Shown here piece by piece: positions 35,241 to 47,640 of a DNA stretch of 64,000 bases (within the stretch, counting starts at the first letter, position 1; each line of letters opens with the position of its first letter). The notes beneath the pieces are model-generated. The model saw nothing but the letters and a program-made list of their open reading frames with translations. It did no database searches and was not told where the DNA came from. Source of the DNA: Cryptomeria japonica. Lineage: Eukaryota > Streptophyta > Pinopsida > Cupressales > Cupressaceae. The stretch lies in the NCBI RefSeq assembly GCF_030272615.1, contig NC_081405.1:473050008-473114007 (forward strand), given 5' to 3'. A program made the translations under genes and the position numbers.

Positions 35241-35802
35241 TTTGAACTGATAATCAGCATTGTGTTAATGGTATAATTGTAAAGGCACCAATCAATGGGT
35301 GCATTGATCGGTCATGCCTAAAAGGCATGACCGGTTAATACACCAATTGACCGGTTGCCTAAAGGATATATATGCCAATTGAATTCATTTGGAGAAGACA
35401 TAGAAAATATTAAATGATCTCTCTCCTTCAGACCTACAGATAAAAATCAGAATTATTAGACATTGACATAATTCCTCATATCCATATATAGCATTCATAG
35501 TTCATAACTTGTTCTTTAATTGAAATTGAAATAACTTTACAGTTTTGAGTTTACAAGTCTAATAGTAGACTTGTAAACTCAGGTGTTTGGGCTTTGACGA
35601 GTTTATGAAGGCATGAAGACGAACAAGGCAAGACTTTCTCTCCTTTATAAGGGCAATTTGGGGGTCCCTGTCAAGGGTGGGGTGTGTGTGCAAAACGCAC
35701 AACACAATGAATGGCCAAGATTAAATTAGAATCAAGGGCCAAGATTATGCCACCTAAACCCTAATTAGGGTTTGTACATCAAAACCTAATCAAACCCTAA
35801 TC
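35241..35802 (+). other. Non-coding LTR-like sequence downstream of element B
   Basis: Contains facing copies of GGCATGACCGGT/ATTGACCGGTTGCC (35300-35360), then GGATATATATGCC, a possible TATA box. The region 35640-35760 has CTTTATAAGGGC and AAACCCTAATTAGGGTTT. Which element it belongs to is unclear. Confidence 0.35.
35547..35580. repeat. Perfect 15-bp inverted repeat with 4-nt loop
   Basis: GAGTTTACAAGTCTA, loop ATAG, then TAGACTTGTAAACTC. Confidence 0.9.
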
Positions 35803-38800
35803 TTATTGCAAATTAATTAAATACTGGCCGATGGGAATGTGACATCCATTAGGCACAAACATCGAGGAAAAATCCTTCAATAAGAAGAATGATGCCACAT
35901 GGGATCTTAACAAATTCTCTTCTAGAAGCTTGTTTCCCTTATTGTTTTCATTTGTTGCAAGCTCAACAAATCTAGACGTCATGAACTTAATCTCAGTTAT
36001 TGGAACTGTGGGGAAGTTTTTCAACAGTTCTTCCAGGAAGCTCACTTCATCTAAGGTAGAGGCAAAGGTTTTCTCCCATCCTGGCCCATAATCTTTAGCC
36101 TTGCTGGCAAGTACAATGAATGCATGTATGTCATCCAGCTGTCTCTCAGAAGGTGATTTGTTTGTTCCAAAGAATATGATCTTCACTCTTTGAACTAGCT
36201 GATTGGCATCTATATGAATTCCTTCATTCATCTCCTTCTCAAGAATGATCTTAACTACCTCTACAATTTTGTCATGCATCAAGTTTATTGCTTCGACTTG
36301 GGTGTATCCATTGTTGATATCTTTAGAAATAACCTTCCTCATTCGGAGCAAATTACACCATTGTTACAAATCAGGCGACTGTCCATCATCTAACACCTCC
36401 GTTCACCAAAGTTTGCTTAGGTAGATTCTTCATCGCTTGCAGTCTCGTCATGGCATAGTCTTTCGTGAAAACGAAAGTGTCATAGGCTGCCATGATGATT
36501 TGAGTTCTTTCAAGGACACTTACGATTTTATCAAATATCCTCACTACTTCCTTCAGAAATGCATTTACTTTCTTGAAAGTCTTATTTATCCAAGTCTCCA
36601 TCAGGTTTCTTGAAGTTCTCATCTTTTCCAAATTGCCAATTGAGTTTGGAGGAAGCAATGGTGGTGGTGTAGTTGAAGGATCATGTTGCCTCAACGGTTC
36701 CTTGAATTGTTGGAAGTAACTTCTCAATGCACTCACTTCTCTTTCCAATTTCTTGTTCTTTTCTACTTCTAGCTTCAACATGTCGTGGATTGTCTTCACT
36801 GTGTTATTCAAATCTTCCAATGGTGGGAGGACCTAAGTCAATAGTCTCTAAATCATACTCTTTTGTTGTGATCCTGCCTTCTGGCTTATCTACTCTTGGA
36901 GTGGCAATCTGTATCACTCGAGATCCTGTACCATCTCTTGTCATCTTTGACATCTTAGTTGCTTTCTTCTTTTCAACAGTCTCTTGAGTTCTATTCAGGA
37001 AGCTGTCCAAATCAATAGGATCTTCCTCTACTATTATCATTTCTTTTGTCTACCTCTCCCTGAGCCATGTTGGGATAGCAGATTTCTCTTCTCCTACTTG
37101 CACCTCATTGAGCTATTGATGTTCTCGGGGTGGAGAGGTTACTTCTTCATCTTCATTTTCAATGTCCAAATATACATCTTTAACTTCCTTGTTACTGGCT
37201 TGCTTGTGTGGAACTGAATTATCTTGACCTAGTGGTTGCTTACCTTTGTCTGTTTTCTTGCAGGTGCTATTCTGGACTATAGATTCCATGGATTCATTCT
37301 CTCCGTGATCAATGCTCTCTCTAGGTGGGTGACTTCCCTATCCAACTGCTTGATTCATCTCCACTTCGTGTACAAAAGAAGTACCAGTGGAAGGGTGGCC
37401 TGAACTTGATTTATGCTTCTTGTTTGATGGCTCTTCCTTGTGACTTTCTTTTCTCTTTGATCCTCTGGAGTCAGCTGACTGGGTGGCACTTCCGCTTACA
37501 CTTGCACTTTTTTGTATCTTCATCAAAGGATTCTATCTCTCTCTTCAATTCGGAAGTTAGTTGTGTATTTTTGCTTGTTAACTTTTGGATCTGGATGTAT
37601 ACCAATCGTTTTGTATATGCTAAGATTGGCTTCATCAAATCTTTCAAATTGGTGATCTCTATGTCAATCCAATTGACTCCCACCTTCTTGTCTTTGTCTT
37701 GCTCATATATGAGCTGAAGGCGTTTTCCACTATCTTGTGCTTGATATGGAATGTCGAAGACTTTGCACGTCCTGACAATGTCAATCAGTAGTCTTGAGCA
37801 CATTCTTCTTATCTCGAAACCATCTTGAGCATTCATGAAATGATTTTCCAATTGTAGCTTGTGTTTGTGCCTTATTTCATTAGCTGTTCCAATATTGCCA
37901 CAAGGATCAAAGCTATCTCTGAAAAAGTATGGGATGAGAAGGTGAGATTTCAATTCTTCTTCCACTTTCTCCATTGCTTGTAAGGACGGACATAGTTCCA
38001 ATGATTGCCCAATTGAGATAGGAAAAGTAATTCTAGTCGTGTCTCTTCTTCTACACTTTGTTATATGTCATTAACTGCCTCACCAATTCAAGCAATACTA
38101 TCTTGTCAGTAGGGTATCATGGTAGCATGTAGGGCGGACAAGAGCATCCTTGGATCCTGATATAGGTGAACTTAGGCAACTGGATATACCAAGCACCGGA
38201 TTTGTTTATCAACTCCTTGGCTTGTGGGGATACCTTGTGATGAATGCCACCTTGTAAGGTTCTTGTTATGTGCATGGTGAAGGCGTCACTCACCCTCACG
38301 TAATGTGCTTTGCTAGGATAGTGCAGCTATGTGTATGACTCGCATGCTCTCAACTCTTCGACTCCCATTCCAATTGGACCTCTATATGTCAATCCTGTGT
38401 ACTCACGAGCTTTTGCAAGCGAATATATGATATATGAACATCCAATTCAGCTATTATTTCCATGAAATAGAACATCCAATTCTTGAACTGGGATGCTTGA
38501 GGGGTTCCACAATTCGGTTGAGCAAAGTAATCAAATCACCGAATTCTTCCTTAAAATCAATCCTGTGAAGTTTGGTCGGCAGCTTGGATATGCCGAGCTT
38601 GCTCTTCGATAACCAATACTTGTTAATTATACCAAGGCATTTGTCGGGGTCATCATCATAGAACGCTTGGGCTGCTTCTTTGCTTTTGTAAACCACGCTG
38701 TTGCGTTCAGGTATGTGGAAAGCTTTGCTGGTAGCTGTCTCAGATAGGTGGGCAAGTACTTTGCCATCAGGTGCCATTATTGTCCTTGTGCTAGCATCAT

Positions 38801-39074
38801 AGTGTTTGGCACACTCAACAATCAACTCATTGCACTGTATAGCTGGAGGGAAGCCTTCTACTTTCACTATCTCGCTCTCGATCATCATCTTTGAAAATCC
38901 GAAAGGCTTGGTAGTAAACAAGGAACCTTGGAACTTCTTCATGTTAATTTGGTCGAGATTGGTGTCTCCTACATTGCTCCAAAACGATGTAAACTTGGAT
39001 TCTAGTGCCTCTCCCTTTGAGTCTTCCTTGCTGAGGTCCTACCGTGTACTTGTTTCCGTCTTTGGGGCTGCCAT
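35803..39074 (-). pseudogene. Element B: second long gag-like pseudogene of the element A family
   Basis: The minus-strand ATG at 39074 starts MAAPKTETSTR, then TAG at 39039-39041. The shared domain follows: ECAKHYDASTRTI, TATSKAFHIPE, IINKYWLSKSKLG, FKEEFGDLITLLNRI, then LPKFTYIRIQG, PPYMLP and YPTDKIVLLELVRQL, each matching element A in order. Downstream are a Lys/Ser-rich stretch (about 37340-37530), a coiled coil (MEDLNNTVKTIHDMLKLEVE at 36820), and a C-terminal part ending FVPNGCHIPIGQYLINLQ at 35803. Several stops and shifts are present. The C-terminal halves of A and B do not align by eye, so the conserved part is the N-terminal domain. Function unknown; probably retroelement structural protein. 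Confidence 0.7.
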
Positions 39075-39474
39075 GCTCTACCTGCAAGAGTTGTCTAAGT
39101 TAGGATTTTCATATGATTTCAATGTCAACAATGTTCAAAATGCATATAGGTTAGTAATTCATTCTAAAAAGATTATATAATCATCGAAATGATTGATTGA
39201 TTATTAAAACCTTGGCATATAACCCTAGACTTGTCTAAATCTGAAAAATAATCATGAAATTAAAATGCATTGCATTCAAGCATACTAGGTGATCAAAATG
39301 CAATAAAAGAAGCATCTTGTGAATGAAACCTCATAAACATAAGGAACCCGAAGCTGTACCAGCATCGAATTAAGGTATGATTTTAATGGAAATGATGAAG
39401 TAAAATCTCATTTAGACCTGCAAACAAGTTCTAAACTGGCTGGTAAATCAGATTGCTTTCAATAAAAGAGGCAA
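39075..39474. other. Non-coding between element B start and the A-type LTR region
   Basis: No coding relic seen; includes AATAAAAGAGGCAAG near 39462. Confidence 0.3.
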
Positions 39475-40159
39475 GTTGTGTTGAGACTTTGCGCCAATTC
39501 AAGTTATGTGATGACATTTTTTGGAGTTGATTGTGAGTTTTGTTCTATTGTAAAAGAGGGATTTAAATTCAATCTTGCAGACTTTGAACTGCTAATTGTA
39601 TTTAGAGTTATATTTTTGGTTTTCAGATTTTATCTTGCAGACTTTGAGCTGCTTATCATATCTGAAACTAGTGTGGAAAGATAAAGTGAGAAGATAGCTT
39701 GTAGACTTTGTGCTGCTTCTATTTTTAAGACTTGTGCATGTAAGGTGAAGTGCATCATGTAGTTAGACTTTGAGTTGCTACATATTGTGCTTAGTTAGCG
39801 GAAAATCATCTAAAAAGGTTGATAGGAGAATAGATAGTTGAAGTCTTTTAGCTTTCTTTCCGTTTTCCCGTCTCGGGAAAGTGACAGAGGTCTTTGTGTT
39901 TTCATGGAAACTTTGCTTCCCTTTATGTTCCAAATCCTACAAAAAGTCTCATTTCTATATTTGTTGTTATTTATTTCCAATTGCTATTATTTTATTGTGA
40001 AGAGAAAATAGTATAGTTTTTCTTGAAAGAAGAAGAAAGACTATTGTCCCATCCATATTAGATTAGTTTAGTTTGTAGATAGGGGGAGCCTTCCGTAAAT
40101 TAGGAGAGTATCATACTCACACACTGTGGCTGAAATCACAATTTTGCACATTCCCTACA
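39475..40159 (+). repeat. A-type LTR/leader segment upstream of element C, with GACTTTG repeats
   Basis: AGACTTTGAGCTGC-like words at about 39484, 39578, 39637, 39701, 39765 and 39884. Then a segment very similar to 20050-20318 (GAGAGTATCATACTCACAC, GTGGCTGAAATCACAATTTT, CACATTCCC). It ends directly before a degenerate PBS, so it is probably the R/U5 side of a 5' LTR. Confidence 0.6.
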
Positions 40160-40171
40160 CCGTATTAGAGC
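40160..40171 (+). other. Degenerate primer-binding site CCGTATTAGAGC
   Basis: Matches TGGTATCAGAGC at 9 of 12 positions and lies where a PBS should be, immediately after the LTR-like end and about 40 bp before the element C reading frame. Confidence 0.45.
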
Positions 40172-40211
40172 GATTTGACTCCAAAATCTGGCGACTTTCA
40201 AACCGCCAAAA

Positions 40212-42475
40212 TGACCAAGGAACGAAAGGACTAGCTGTTGAAGTTGGTGTATCGGAGCAATTTGACTTTTGCTGAATGGAAAAGTTTGTGGGCAAGCAGC
40301 AACAGCCAAGGACTGAAACGTTCCTTCATTGCCACTCGTGACTGGCGGATGCTGATGGACCTGGTGAAAAGAAGGTTGACAGGGGCAAGCAAGGCTTCAG
40401 ACATAGCCATTTGGATGATAAGCCTCATGAATGGACTCAAACTGGGCACGTGTATAATTGGGTGCAATTGCTCTCAGATAGGATTAATGACTTCTTTGCC
40501 CTGGAACACAAAACGTTCTACATGTGCCACCTCGCATCAGCTTGTTCCTGGAAGCTGTTCGTACCAAGGTACCCTCTGAGAAGTGGGGAAGGTTTTAGCT
40601 GCAGAGAAGAGTGGAACCGAATAACCCTGCTATGTACTACTGGTTGCATTTGGACACACTTGACAGTAGTGAGGCTACCCAACCAACTAGGAAGAAGAGG
40701 AAACAAGAAGTAGAAGAGGAAAGTTCCAATGATGATTCCGAAGGGGAAGAGGAAGAAACAAAAGATTTGGAGAGTCAGAGCGGTGAAGAGGGGTTTCAGA
40801 TGGCACTGCACAATGTAGGCTTAGACGAAGTTGAAGAAGTAGAAGGGGTGGAAGTGTAGCTGGAAGGAGGGGAAGAGGTAGAGCGACCCGCGACATAGGA
40901 GAAAACTACGACACGGGTAAAGTTTGCAACCCCTAAGCTACCCTCGTCGGCTCACCTGGTACCCTCGCAGGCATTGACAGTGGCTATGCTGGTGGGAGAT
41001 GTCACCCCAGTTGACGTGTTGTTCTAGAAAGTTCCCGAAGGATCCCCATGGGCCCCAGTTCGAGTGTCTTTGCCCCAGGTTGGGCTGGCTATCGGGGGAG
41101 TAGTGCAGCCAAGAGGAAAAGCTGTACAAACAGCTACAGCCGGGGCAGTACGGTCATCTGAGGCAACCGTATGCACACCTCTGACAATTCACCGTACGGA
41201 GGACACACTTGCAGCCATACGTGCACCTTTGATAGTTCACCGTACAGATGACACACCCGTACAGATGGCAGCACCCTCAGGAGATGTAACAGTGGCAACA
41301 CCCTCGGGTGGGGGTGTACAGACAACAATACCGTCAGGTGGAGATGTACGGATGATTGTGGCCGAAGGAGTAGATCAGAGTGTAGATGGTGGCGTGCATA
41401 CAGATGAAGGGCCATTGCAGGAGGAACTGGCCATACTGGATGCTCTTGTGGCAGGTGAGATTGATCATGAACATGTTGTGGATGCATCATTGGACAATTG
41501 GTTGGGAAAGTTTGCCCTTGCACCCCTTGCACCCCTTGCACCCTCGCCCCTTCACCACGCACGATGGTAGTTGTCGAGGAATAGATCCAGGAAGAGGGGA
41601 TTGGAAACATAGAGTAGACCCCGAGGATAGGGGAGAGCGAACAGGAGCATACGTGAAGTATTATCAACGTGGAGGACGAGAGCTTCCAATCCAAAAATAG
41701 TAGGATGAGGGAAACAGAGTCACCACTGGGGAAGGATTCATCTGGGAGCCTCTGCATCTCACAGCCAAACGTACAGGACCCCATCGGTTCTATTCAGCTG
41801 TTCATGATGGAGCTGCAGGGCTTTACAGAGGTAGCATGCGACGTCGTCGACTTGGCCTTACGCGTAGACGCAGGACCCTAATAGAAGCAGAGAAGCTTCT
41901 GGCATTTATGACCACTGGATGCCAAGAGGAGTTCACACAACAGTTTGTTCAACATGGCTGGCCAGCAGCCGAGACTCCTGAGATGGTGGCAACTTGGCGA
42001 GGTACACACATCATGCATGGCCAGGGGGCCCTTGGCCCCACCTTGCAGGGCACAGAGAGCTCCTATAGGGAACTATATTTTCAGCTGTAGTAGGCCCAGG
42101 CTGAACAACGAGCTGCTAAGGAAGAGACCGCTGTACTTCAGCAGGAGTTGGATAAATGTATAGAACTTGCTATTGTGGAGAAGCAGATTTGAACTGAGCT
42201 GGAGGAGGCGGCTGCACTACAGAAGACCCGTATGGCCAAACAAAGTGTTCAGATGAAGGCATTGGAGGAGAGGGTTCGGTCCTAACACGTGAGGTGGAGC
42301 AAAAGGATAAGGATTTGATGGAGGCAACTCTCATGGTGAAGAAAGCTTGTGAATGCCAGCTGGTTGCCAAGAGGAACTTATGGCTCCGTGCGGAGCAACT
42401 GCAATAGTCTCGACAACAAACTTCGGCTTCCACCACTCCAGGGACGTCTTCTCATCCCTCTCAGTCTTAGTTTTC
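40212..42475 (+). pseudogene. Element C: long gag-like pseudogene with acidic and coiled-coil tail
   Basis: The ATG at 40212 (MTKERKD, then a stop) leads to KLVYRSNLTFAEWKSLWASS and, after a shift near 40410, WTQTGHVYNWVQLLSDRIND and FFALEHKTFYMCHLASACSW. A shift near 40610 gives MYYWLHLDTLDSSEATQPTR and an acidic Glu/Asp/Ser run to 40859. A Thr/Val/Gly-rich low-complexity part with repeated PSGGDV-like and HRTDDT-like phrases spans 41064-41570. The last part (41880-42475) reads as coiled coil (ETAVLQQELDKCIELAIVEK), with stops. No pol. It resembles elements A and B in architecture, but I see no clear sequence match to them. Unrecognised. Confidence 0.55.
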
Positions 42476-42521
42476 AGTTGTCCAACTCTCATATTGTCTT
42501 CGTCGTCTGGAAGACGACTAC

Positions 42522-42537
42522 TTTTTTGGGGGGCAGA
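42522..42537 (+). other. Polypurine-like tract before a probable 3' LTR
   Basis: TTTTTTGGGGGGCAGA immediately precedes TGTTAGGCAG. A T-run plus G-run of this kind is common at the 3' LTR boundary of plant elements. Confidence 0.5.
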
Positions 42538-42865
42538 TGTTAGGCAGTAATTAGGCTAATACTTATATTTTGCTAAGTTATGTTTTGTGTAATAAGACAG
42601 CCGTTGGTTCCCGTAGGGGTGAGTCGGCAGTTGTGACGGTTGGCATCTCTGCCAACCGCTGGGTGTCTTACATAAGTACAATGTAAGGGAACCATGGCAA
42701 TGTTGTTGTTGATGTACTAGCTTTGGAATGCAATAAAAGAAAATATCTTTGAGCCATATTGTTGTGACCACTACTTTTAATTAATGTACTGAGTACAATC
42801 GTAGTTGCTGGTTATATGTTCTGTGCACATTTACTGTTTATTTCGTGAACTTGAACAACTCACTA
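42538..42865 (+). repeat. Probable element C 3' LTR start (U3)
   Basis: Starts TGTTAGGCAGTAATTAGGC. It contains an inverted pair GCGGTTGGC-like (GACGGTTGGCATC / GCCAACCGC) near 42636-42660 and AATAAAAG near 42733. No copy of this start was found upstream of element C, so the 5' LTR would be truncated there. The right end is not defined. Confidence 0.45.
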
Positions 42866-42869
42866 GGGA

Positions 42870-43090
42870 GTAAACAATAAGCATGGGAACTTCTCACTTA
42901 TTTAGTGAAGTGCAATTACAATAAGCATAGGCATTTCCCACTTATTCAGTGGAGTGCAGTTACAATAAACATGGACACTTCATGCTTATTCAGTGGGGTG
43001 CAATTACAACAAGCACAACTACTTCAACTTATTCAGTGGGGCGCAATTACAACAAGCACAACTACTTCGACTTATTCAGTGGGGTGTGCA
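42870..43090 (+). repeat. 43-44-bp minisatellite, about five copies
   Basis: CTTATTCAGTGGGGTGCAAT-type units with starts at about 42897, 42941, 42985, 43028 and 43071. Later units are more alike than earlier ones. Confidence 0.85.
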
Positions 43091-43206
43091 AATACATTGA
43101 AGCGAGTATGGAGCAACTGGCACTACTAATATTCAGGATATTATAGGATAATATAAAATGCATTACAAATCTTCATAAGAGAATATAAATCCTTTGATTG
43201 ATGGTG

Positions 43207-43558
43207 ATATAAAGTTCTGATCACAAATGTAAACAACTGCAACAACCGAGAATGAACCAAAAAACATGGAAAAACAAGATACACATGTGCGCAATAAAGG
43301 TATACCCTTGATAATGACATTAGGAGCTAATTGAAGGTCTGATATCACTTGATTCTGCTGATAACCTGTCAAATCAGAACTAATATAAAGTTCTGATCAC
43401 AAATGTAAACAACTGCAACAATCCAGAATGAACCAAAAAGCATGGAAAAAGAAAATACACTTGTGCCCAATAAAGGTATACCCTTGATAATGACATTAGG
43501 AGCTAATTGAAGGTCTGATATCACTTGATTCTGCTGATATCCTGCGAAATCAGAACTG
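43207..43558. repeat. Tandem duplication, 176-bp period
   Basis: ATATAAAGTTCTGATCACAA starts both copies (43207 and 43383). They are about 95% alike by eye and end in GATTCTGCTGATA. No gene overlaps. Confidence 0.9.
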
Positions 43559-43784
43559 AACACACTGAGAGAATACTATAAACTACTGAAGACAATTACC
43601 TGGTAGCACCCAACAAAAAATAGAATTGAAACACCACTCCACATTGTACGTCCAACAAAAACAACCCAAAACACCAAGGAACACCTCCAAAATGCTTGAC
43701 AACATTGGATAATGGTTTGGCACTATTGAAGATGATAAGAGTTTGTTGATTACAAAAATTTGAATAAGATTGAAAAATCATAAG

Positions 43785-43910
43785 ATCCTCCAAAAACTAG
43801 AATTTGCGTTGTAACTCCTAAAGATTGGAAACCCATCTCAAACATCCTGAAACTATGTACGTGAAATATAACTTAAAGTATAAGGAAGTCCTTATACTTA
43901 AATGCTTATT
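43785..43910 (+). repeat. Dispersed repeat shared with 55346-55470
   Basis: Both copies run ATCCTCCAAAAACTAGAATT, then AACTCCT, CTCAAACATCCTGA and TATAACTT.AAGTATAA. This copy contains the inverted repeat AAGTATAAGGA/TCCTTATACTT (43876-43899). Confidence 0.75.
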
Positions 43911-46749
43911 TAATCCCTCACACCCCCTCATGATGGATACATGTACGACCAACAATAAAGGTGGTATAGCCTTCGAAAACCAAAATTTCTCTGAAATGTA
44001 ATTCACTTAAGCAACATCAAACACACTCTCCAAATAAATTTCACTTGCTGGCACAGTTGTGGCTTCTGTATGAAACCACCAAACAAGCTAGGGGGGTTTT
44101 CATCCTTGAAACTAGTATTTTTAAGAGCCTTCTTGTCCTCAAGAAAGTTGGAGATTAACACGAGTCCTCTTGGAGAGACAACTTAAAACACATTTTTTAT
44201 AAATAGTTATACTTCATTTTTTAATGTTTCCTCCTTAGTACAACTTAAGAAATAATTATTAATAATTCAATAAATCACTCAAGTTGGAAAAAGCATCGAA
44301 ATGTGATAAATATGAAAATTTGACCATACCAATATGTCATTGATTACTTAGGATGATGAACTGAAGCAACTTGGTGATTGCCTGAAAATAGCACACTTCT
44401 CCAAGAAGTTTGCAGAGATCCCAAAAGGCCAAATTGCATTTCGAAAGCATCATGAGGCTTAACAAGACTAACTGAACTCACTACCTTGAACAAAACCCAT
44501 GCTTGATTAATCTTGTGCTCTCCAAGAAAGTTGGATCTCTCCCTTTCTCACCAATTAGCTTGTGGGAAGACTCGAAAAATTGATTAATCATTCACAAACC
44601 AATTATGCTTGAAATGGGGACATTACACAAGATTGGGCAGTCTTGCCTTTCACCATGATCTATTGTACACTTTATTAGCTAGGATGGAAATTTGTCAAAC
44701 AATAGTAGTAAGATTTTTTGCTTTTATGCTCAACTTGTTGTATCAAGTTGCTTAATAGAGTCACCAAAAATTATATGTTGTTTTCTAGTAGAGTTTTGAA
44801 CTATTCTTAATGTTTTAGTATGTCCTTTCTATTAGGACAAGTCAAATCGGATCAACATGCATGTTAACCCATTCTTCAAATTGTATGGGGAAGTTCCTAT
44901 GGATCTAATTAAACCTAAAACTAGTAAAATTTACATTATGCACATTGTACAAGATTTCATGGGAATTTTTGCATTAAATGCAAATTGTCAATTGTTTATG
45001 TTTTTGCCTTGGATGCAAGCAATGGATTGCCAATGCTCACGACTTGTAGTGATTTTTTTAGATTTTGGGAGGGTAAACTATCAAGCATGAATAGAGACAA
45101 CTTTATATTGGCTAAAGTAGAGATCAACATTCAGTTGCAACATAGATTTGAAAGAAAATCACAAATGAATGCTGATTGTTGGCTAAATACAACACTAGTA
45201 AATTAACATTAATTGGAAATGGTTAACAGATGAACACCATAGGATTTCATCAAGGAAATAGTTAAATTACATTCAAAAATTACAATTTAAATAGATAGAT
45301 TTTGTCAATATAAAGTTTGAATCAAAACTATTCTCTCAATTTACATTAGGGAATTGCAAACATAGATTTAACAAGTATTGAAAAACAACTCAAAAATAGT
45401 TTCTGTAACATAGGCTTAATATCCACCATCATTCATTAACTGTCAAAAAAATACAATAACTTAACAACTTCTGCAGCATAAGTTTGACATCAACTATCAT
45501 TGTAGATAGTATGCTTAAGACACTAATTTATAAGATTTTAGAGGCAATTTTTTAGGATCAAATAGTAATAAAATAATCTCAGAAAGCCTTACATTAAGAC
45601 AATTCTACTTCAATCATTGGAAAGAGGAAATAAAACATTCTATTTAGCCTTGAATAGGCTCTTCCTGTTATAAATATTTGCTTTCTTCTTAACTTAGGCC
45701 GCATGGTGATAAGGTATGGCTATGATTTGTTAATTTTGGTTTTAACATTTGACTTGGCATTGAAAATCTGAAGTTACTGATTTAAGAAGCAAGGTAGAGT
45801 TTTTATGTGGTGTTGTCACCTCAAAATGATACTTAAGTTGCCTTTTTTCTCATTGTCGGAATTTTCATGTGCCAAGCCACTTATTTAATTGGCTTTTACT
45901 TGAGTCACATTTTTAGGCTATTTTGCCACCTTTATATCATGCTTTCTTTGTGGCTTTGCCACGGAAATGTGCAAAATTTACCAAGTTGGATCTTTCTTTG
46001 GGCTGTCATATATCACTAACATGTTCACTACATGTTGGTTGTGGGTTCATGCGCACTTTGCCTCTTTTACAATCTCTTATCAGAATTTTTTAGTAGCTTT
46101 ACCACCCCAAAACGGTGATTTTCTTATGACTTTATACCTCCTCAAATGTTCGGTGCACTTTTATGAGCCATTTCCCACTTCTTTGTCATCATGTTTTTAG
46201 GTTAACCTTGTCATATCTACTTGTAATGGTTTGATGCTGGCTGATCAATCTAAAAAGTGTAACTTAAATTGATTTCTTCCTCTTTGTGGTTTGTGACTGT
46301 CATTGCCACTTTTCAAGGTTCGTGAGAAGAGATCATATTGGGGATTGCCACTCTCAAATGATGTCACATATGATTGATCCCTTCCTTTTCTTGTTTAGGC
46401 ACACTTTTATATGTCCTTCACAACCTTTTCGTCTGGTATCAAGTTGTCATAGCCATCACGAATGGCTTGTCAACCTGGTCATTCAAGCATCTAAACATTG
46501 AGTGTGATTTCATCCATTCTTCTTTTTGTATTGGAGCTATGAAACTATTGGGATCTTTATCATTTTGTTTGGCATATCTCGCTCTTGAGCAATTTGCAAC
46601 CATTGTTGATTGACAAGCTAGACCATGACCTGGCGACATTCCAAATTGATAGTGGGGTTAATTCAGTTGACATTGATAACACAACAAGAATGGCATGGCC
46701 ACTGATTGCAAACTTGATCACAGGCAAAGTTTTGTAGGGGTACCAATGG
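43911..46749. other. Non-coding; no identified gene
   Basis: An open stretch at 44985-45206 (YVFALDASNGLPMLTTCSDF) looks more protein-like than its surroundings but matches no family I know. The rest is AT-rich. 45860-46320 repeats the words TTTGCCAC and GCCACTTT. Confidence 0.3.
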
Positions 46750-47640
46750 TGGTAATCATGCCTCTTCTTGTACTTGTTTTGATTCTCATTCAGTTTTTTA
46801 TGTACTTGTAACTAAGTTTGCTGAATGTGTTCAATGAACTTTTGAGCTCTTTGTATTTCTAAGTATTCATCTTTGCCATCCTCATTTGGCTGAGGCACTG
46901 CAAAATTTATGGGACTCGTGGTGAGTAACCAAAACACATCTTGAATGGTGATAAATTTGTAGAAATGTGTGTATCTCTGTAATAGGAGTGCTGAATGTAA
47001 GGAGTAGCCTCATCCCAGGTTCTTGAGTGCTTTTGATTATAACCCCTTAGCAGCCGTACGAAAATACTATTAACACCCTCAGTCTGACAATCCATTGGTT
47101 GATGGAAAGGGATGGACCTTTTCAATCGAGTCTACATATTTTTCCATGGAGCACACCAAAACTTGCCTAGAAACCTTGAATCTTTATTCAATACAATACC
47201 TTTGTGCCAACTGAGATAAAATCACACAAGTGCAGAGAATAGCTCAATTGTATCCTTAATTGAGAGTTTCTTCATGCATGGAATAAGAACACGTCTTGTA
47301 AAACACTCAACCACTTCAGAAAGATAATCGCACCCTTTCTTTGACATGTGAACCTCCTGCAAATATAGAAATGCCTTCTGAAAGATGAGAAGGTATGGGT
47401 TATGATTGATACTACACCAATTTCCAGTTGCTTGGTTTTTTTACACTACACAACTTGCAAATCCTAACAAATATTGAGACGTCTTCTTGCATATATGGCC
47501 AAAATACATACCAGTAAAGGTTTGAAATGATCTTGGTGACTCCAAAATGTACAGCCACCTTGGAGTTATAAACCTCCCTCAAGAACAACAACTTCCTTTC
47601 CTTAGACACAAATTCCTAAAAGTTTAAGCAGATCATCTTT
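46750..47640 (-). pseudogene. Ty3/gypsy integrase relic
   Basis: The minus strand in order: zinc-binding segment LREVYNSKVAVHFGVTKIIS ... CKLCSVKKPSN (HHCC type), catalytic core pieces KGCDYLSEVVECFTRRVLIP, DSRFLGKFWCAPW, FHQPMDCQTEGVNSIFVRLL, RGYNQKHSRTWDEATPYIQH, then the C-terminal RAQKFIEHIQQT and NENQNKYKKRHDYHHW. Three frames are used and stops occur. Family members insert element DNA into the host genome; this copy is dead. RT and protease are not adjacent. Confidence 0.93.

Noticed and set aside
36727-37717. Plus-strand ORFs opposite element B
   Set aside because: The minus-strand reading shows colinear similarity with element A and coiled-coil character; the plus frames are shadows.
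41134-41784. 216-residue minus-strand ORF
   Set aside because: Leu/His/Pro-rich shadow of the element C low-complexity coding region on the plus strand.
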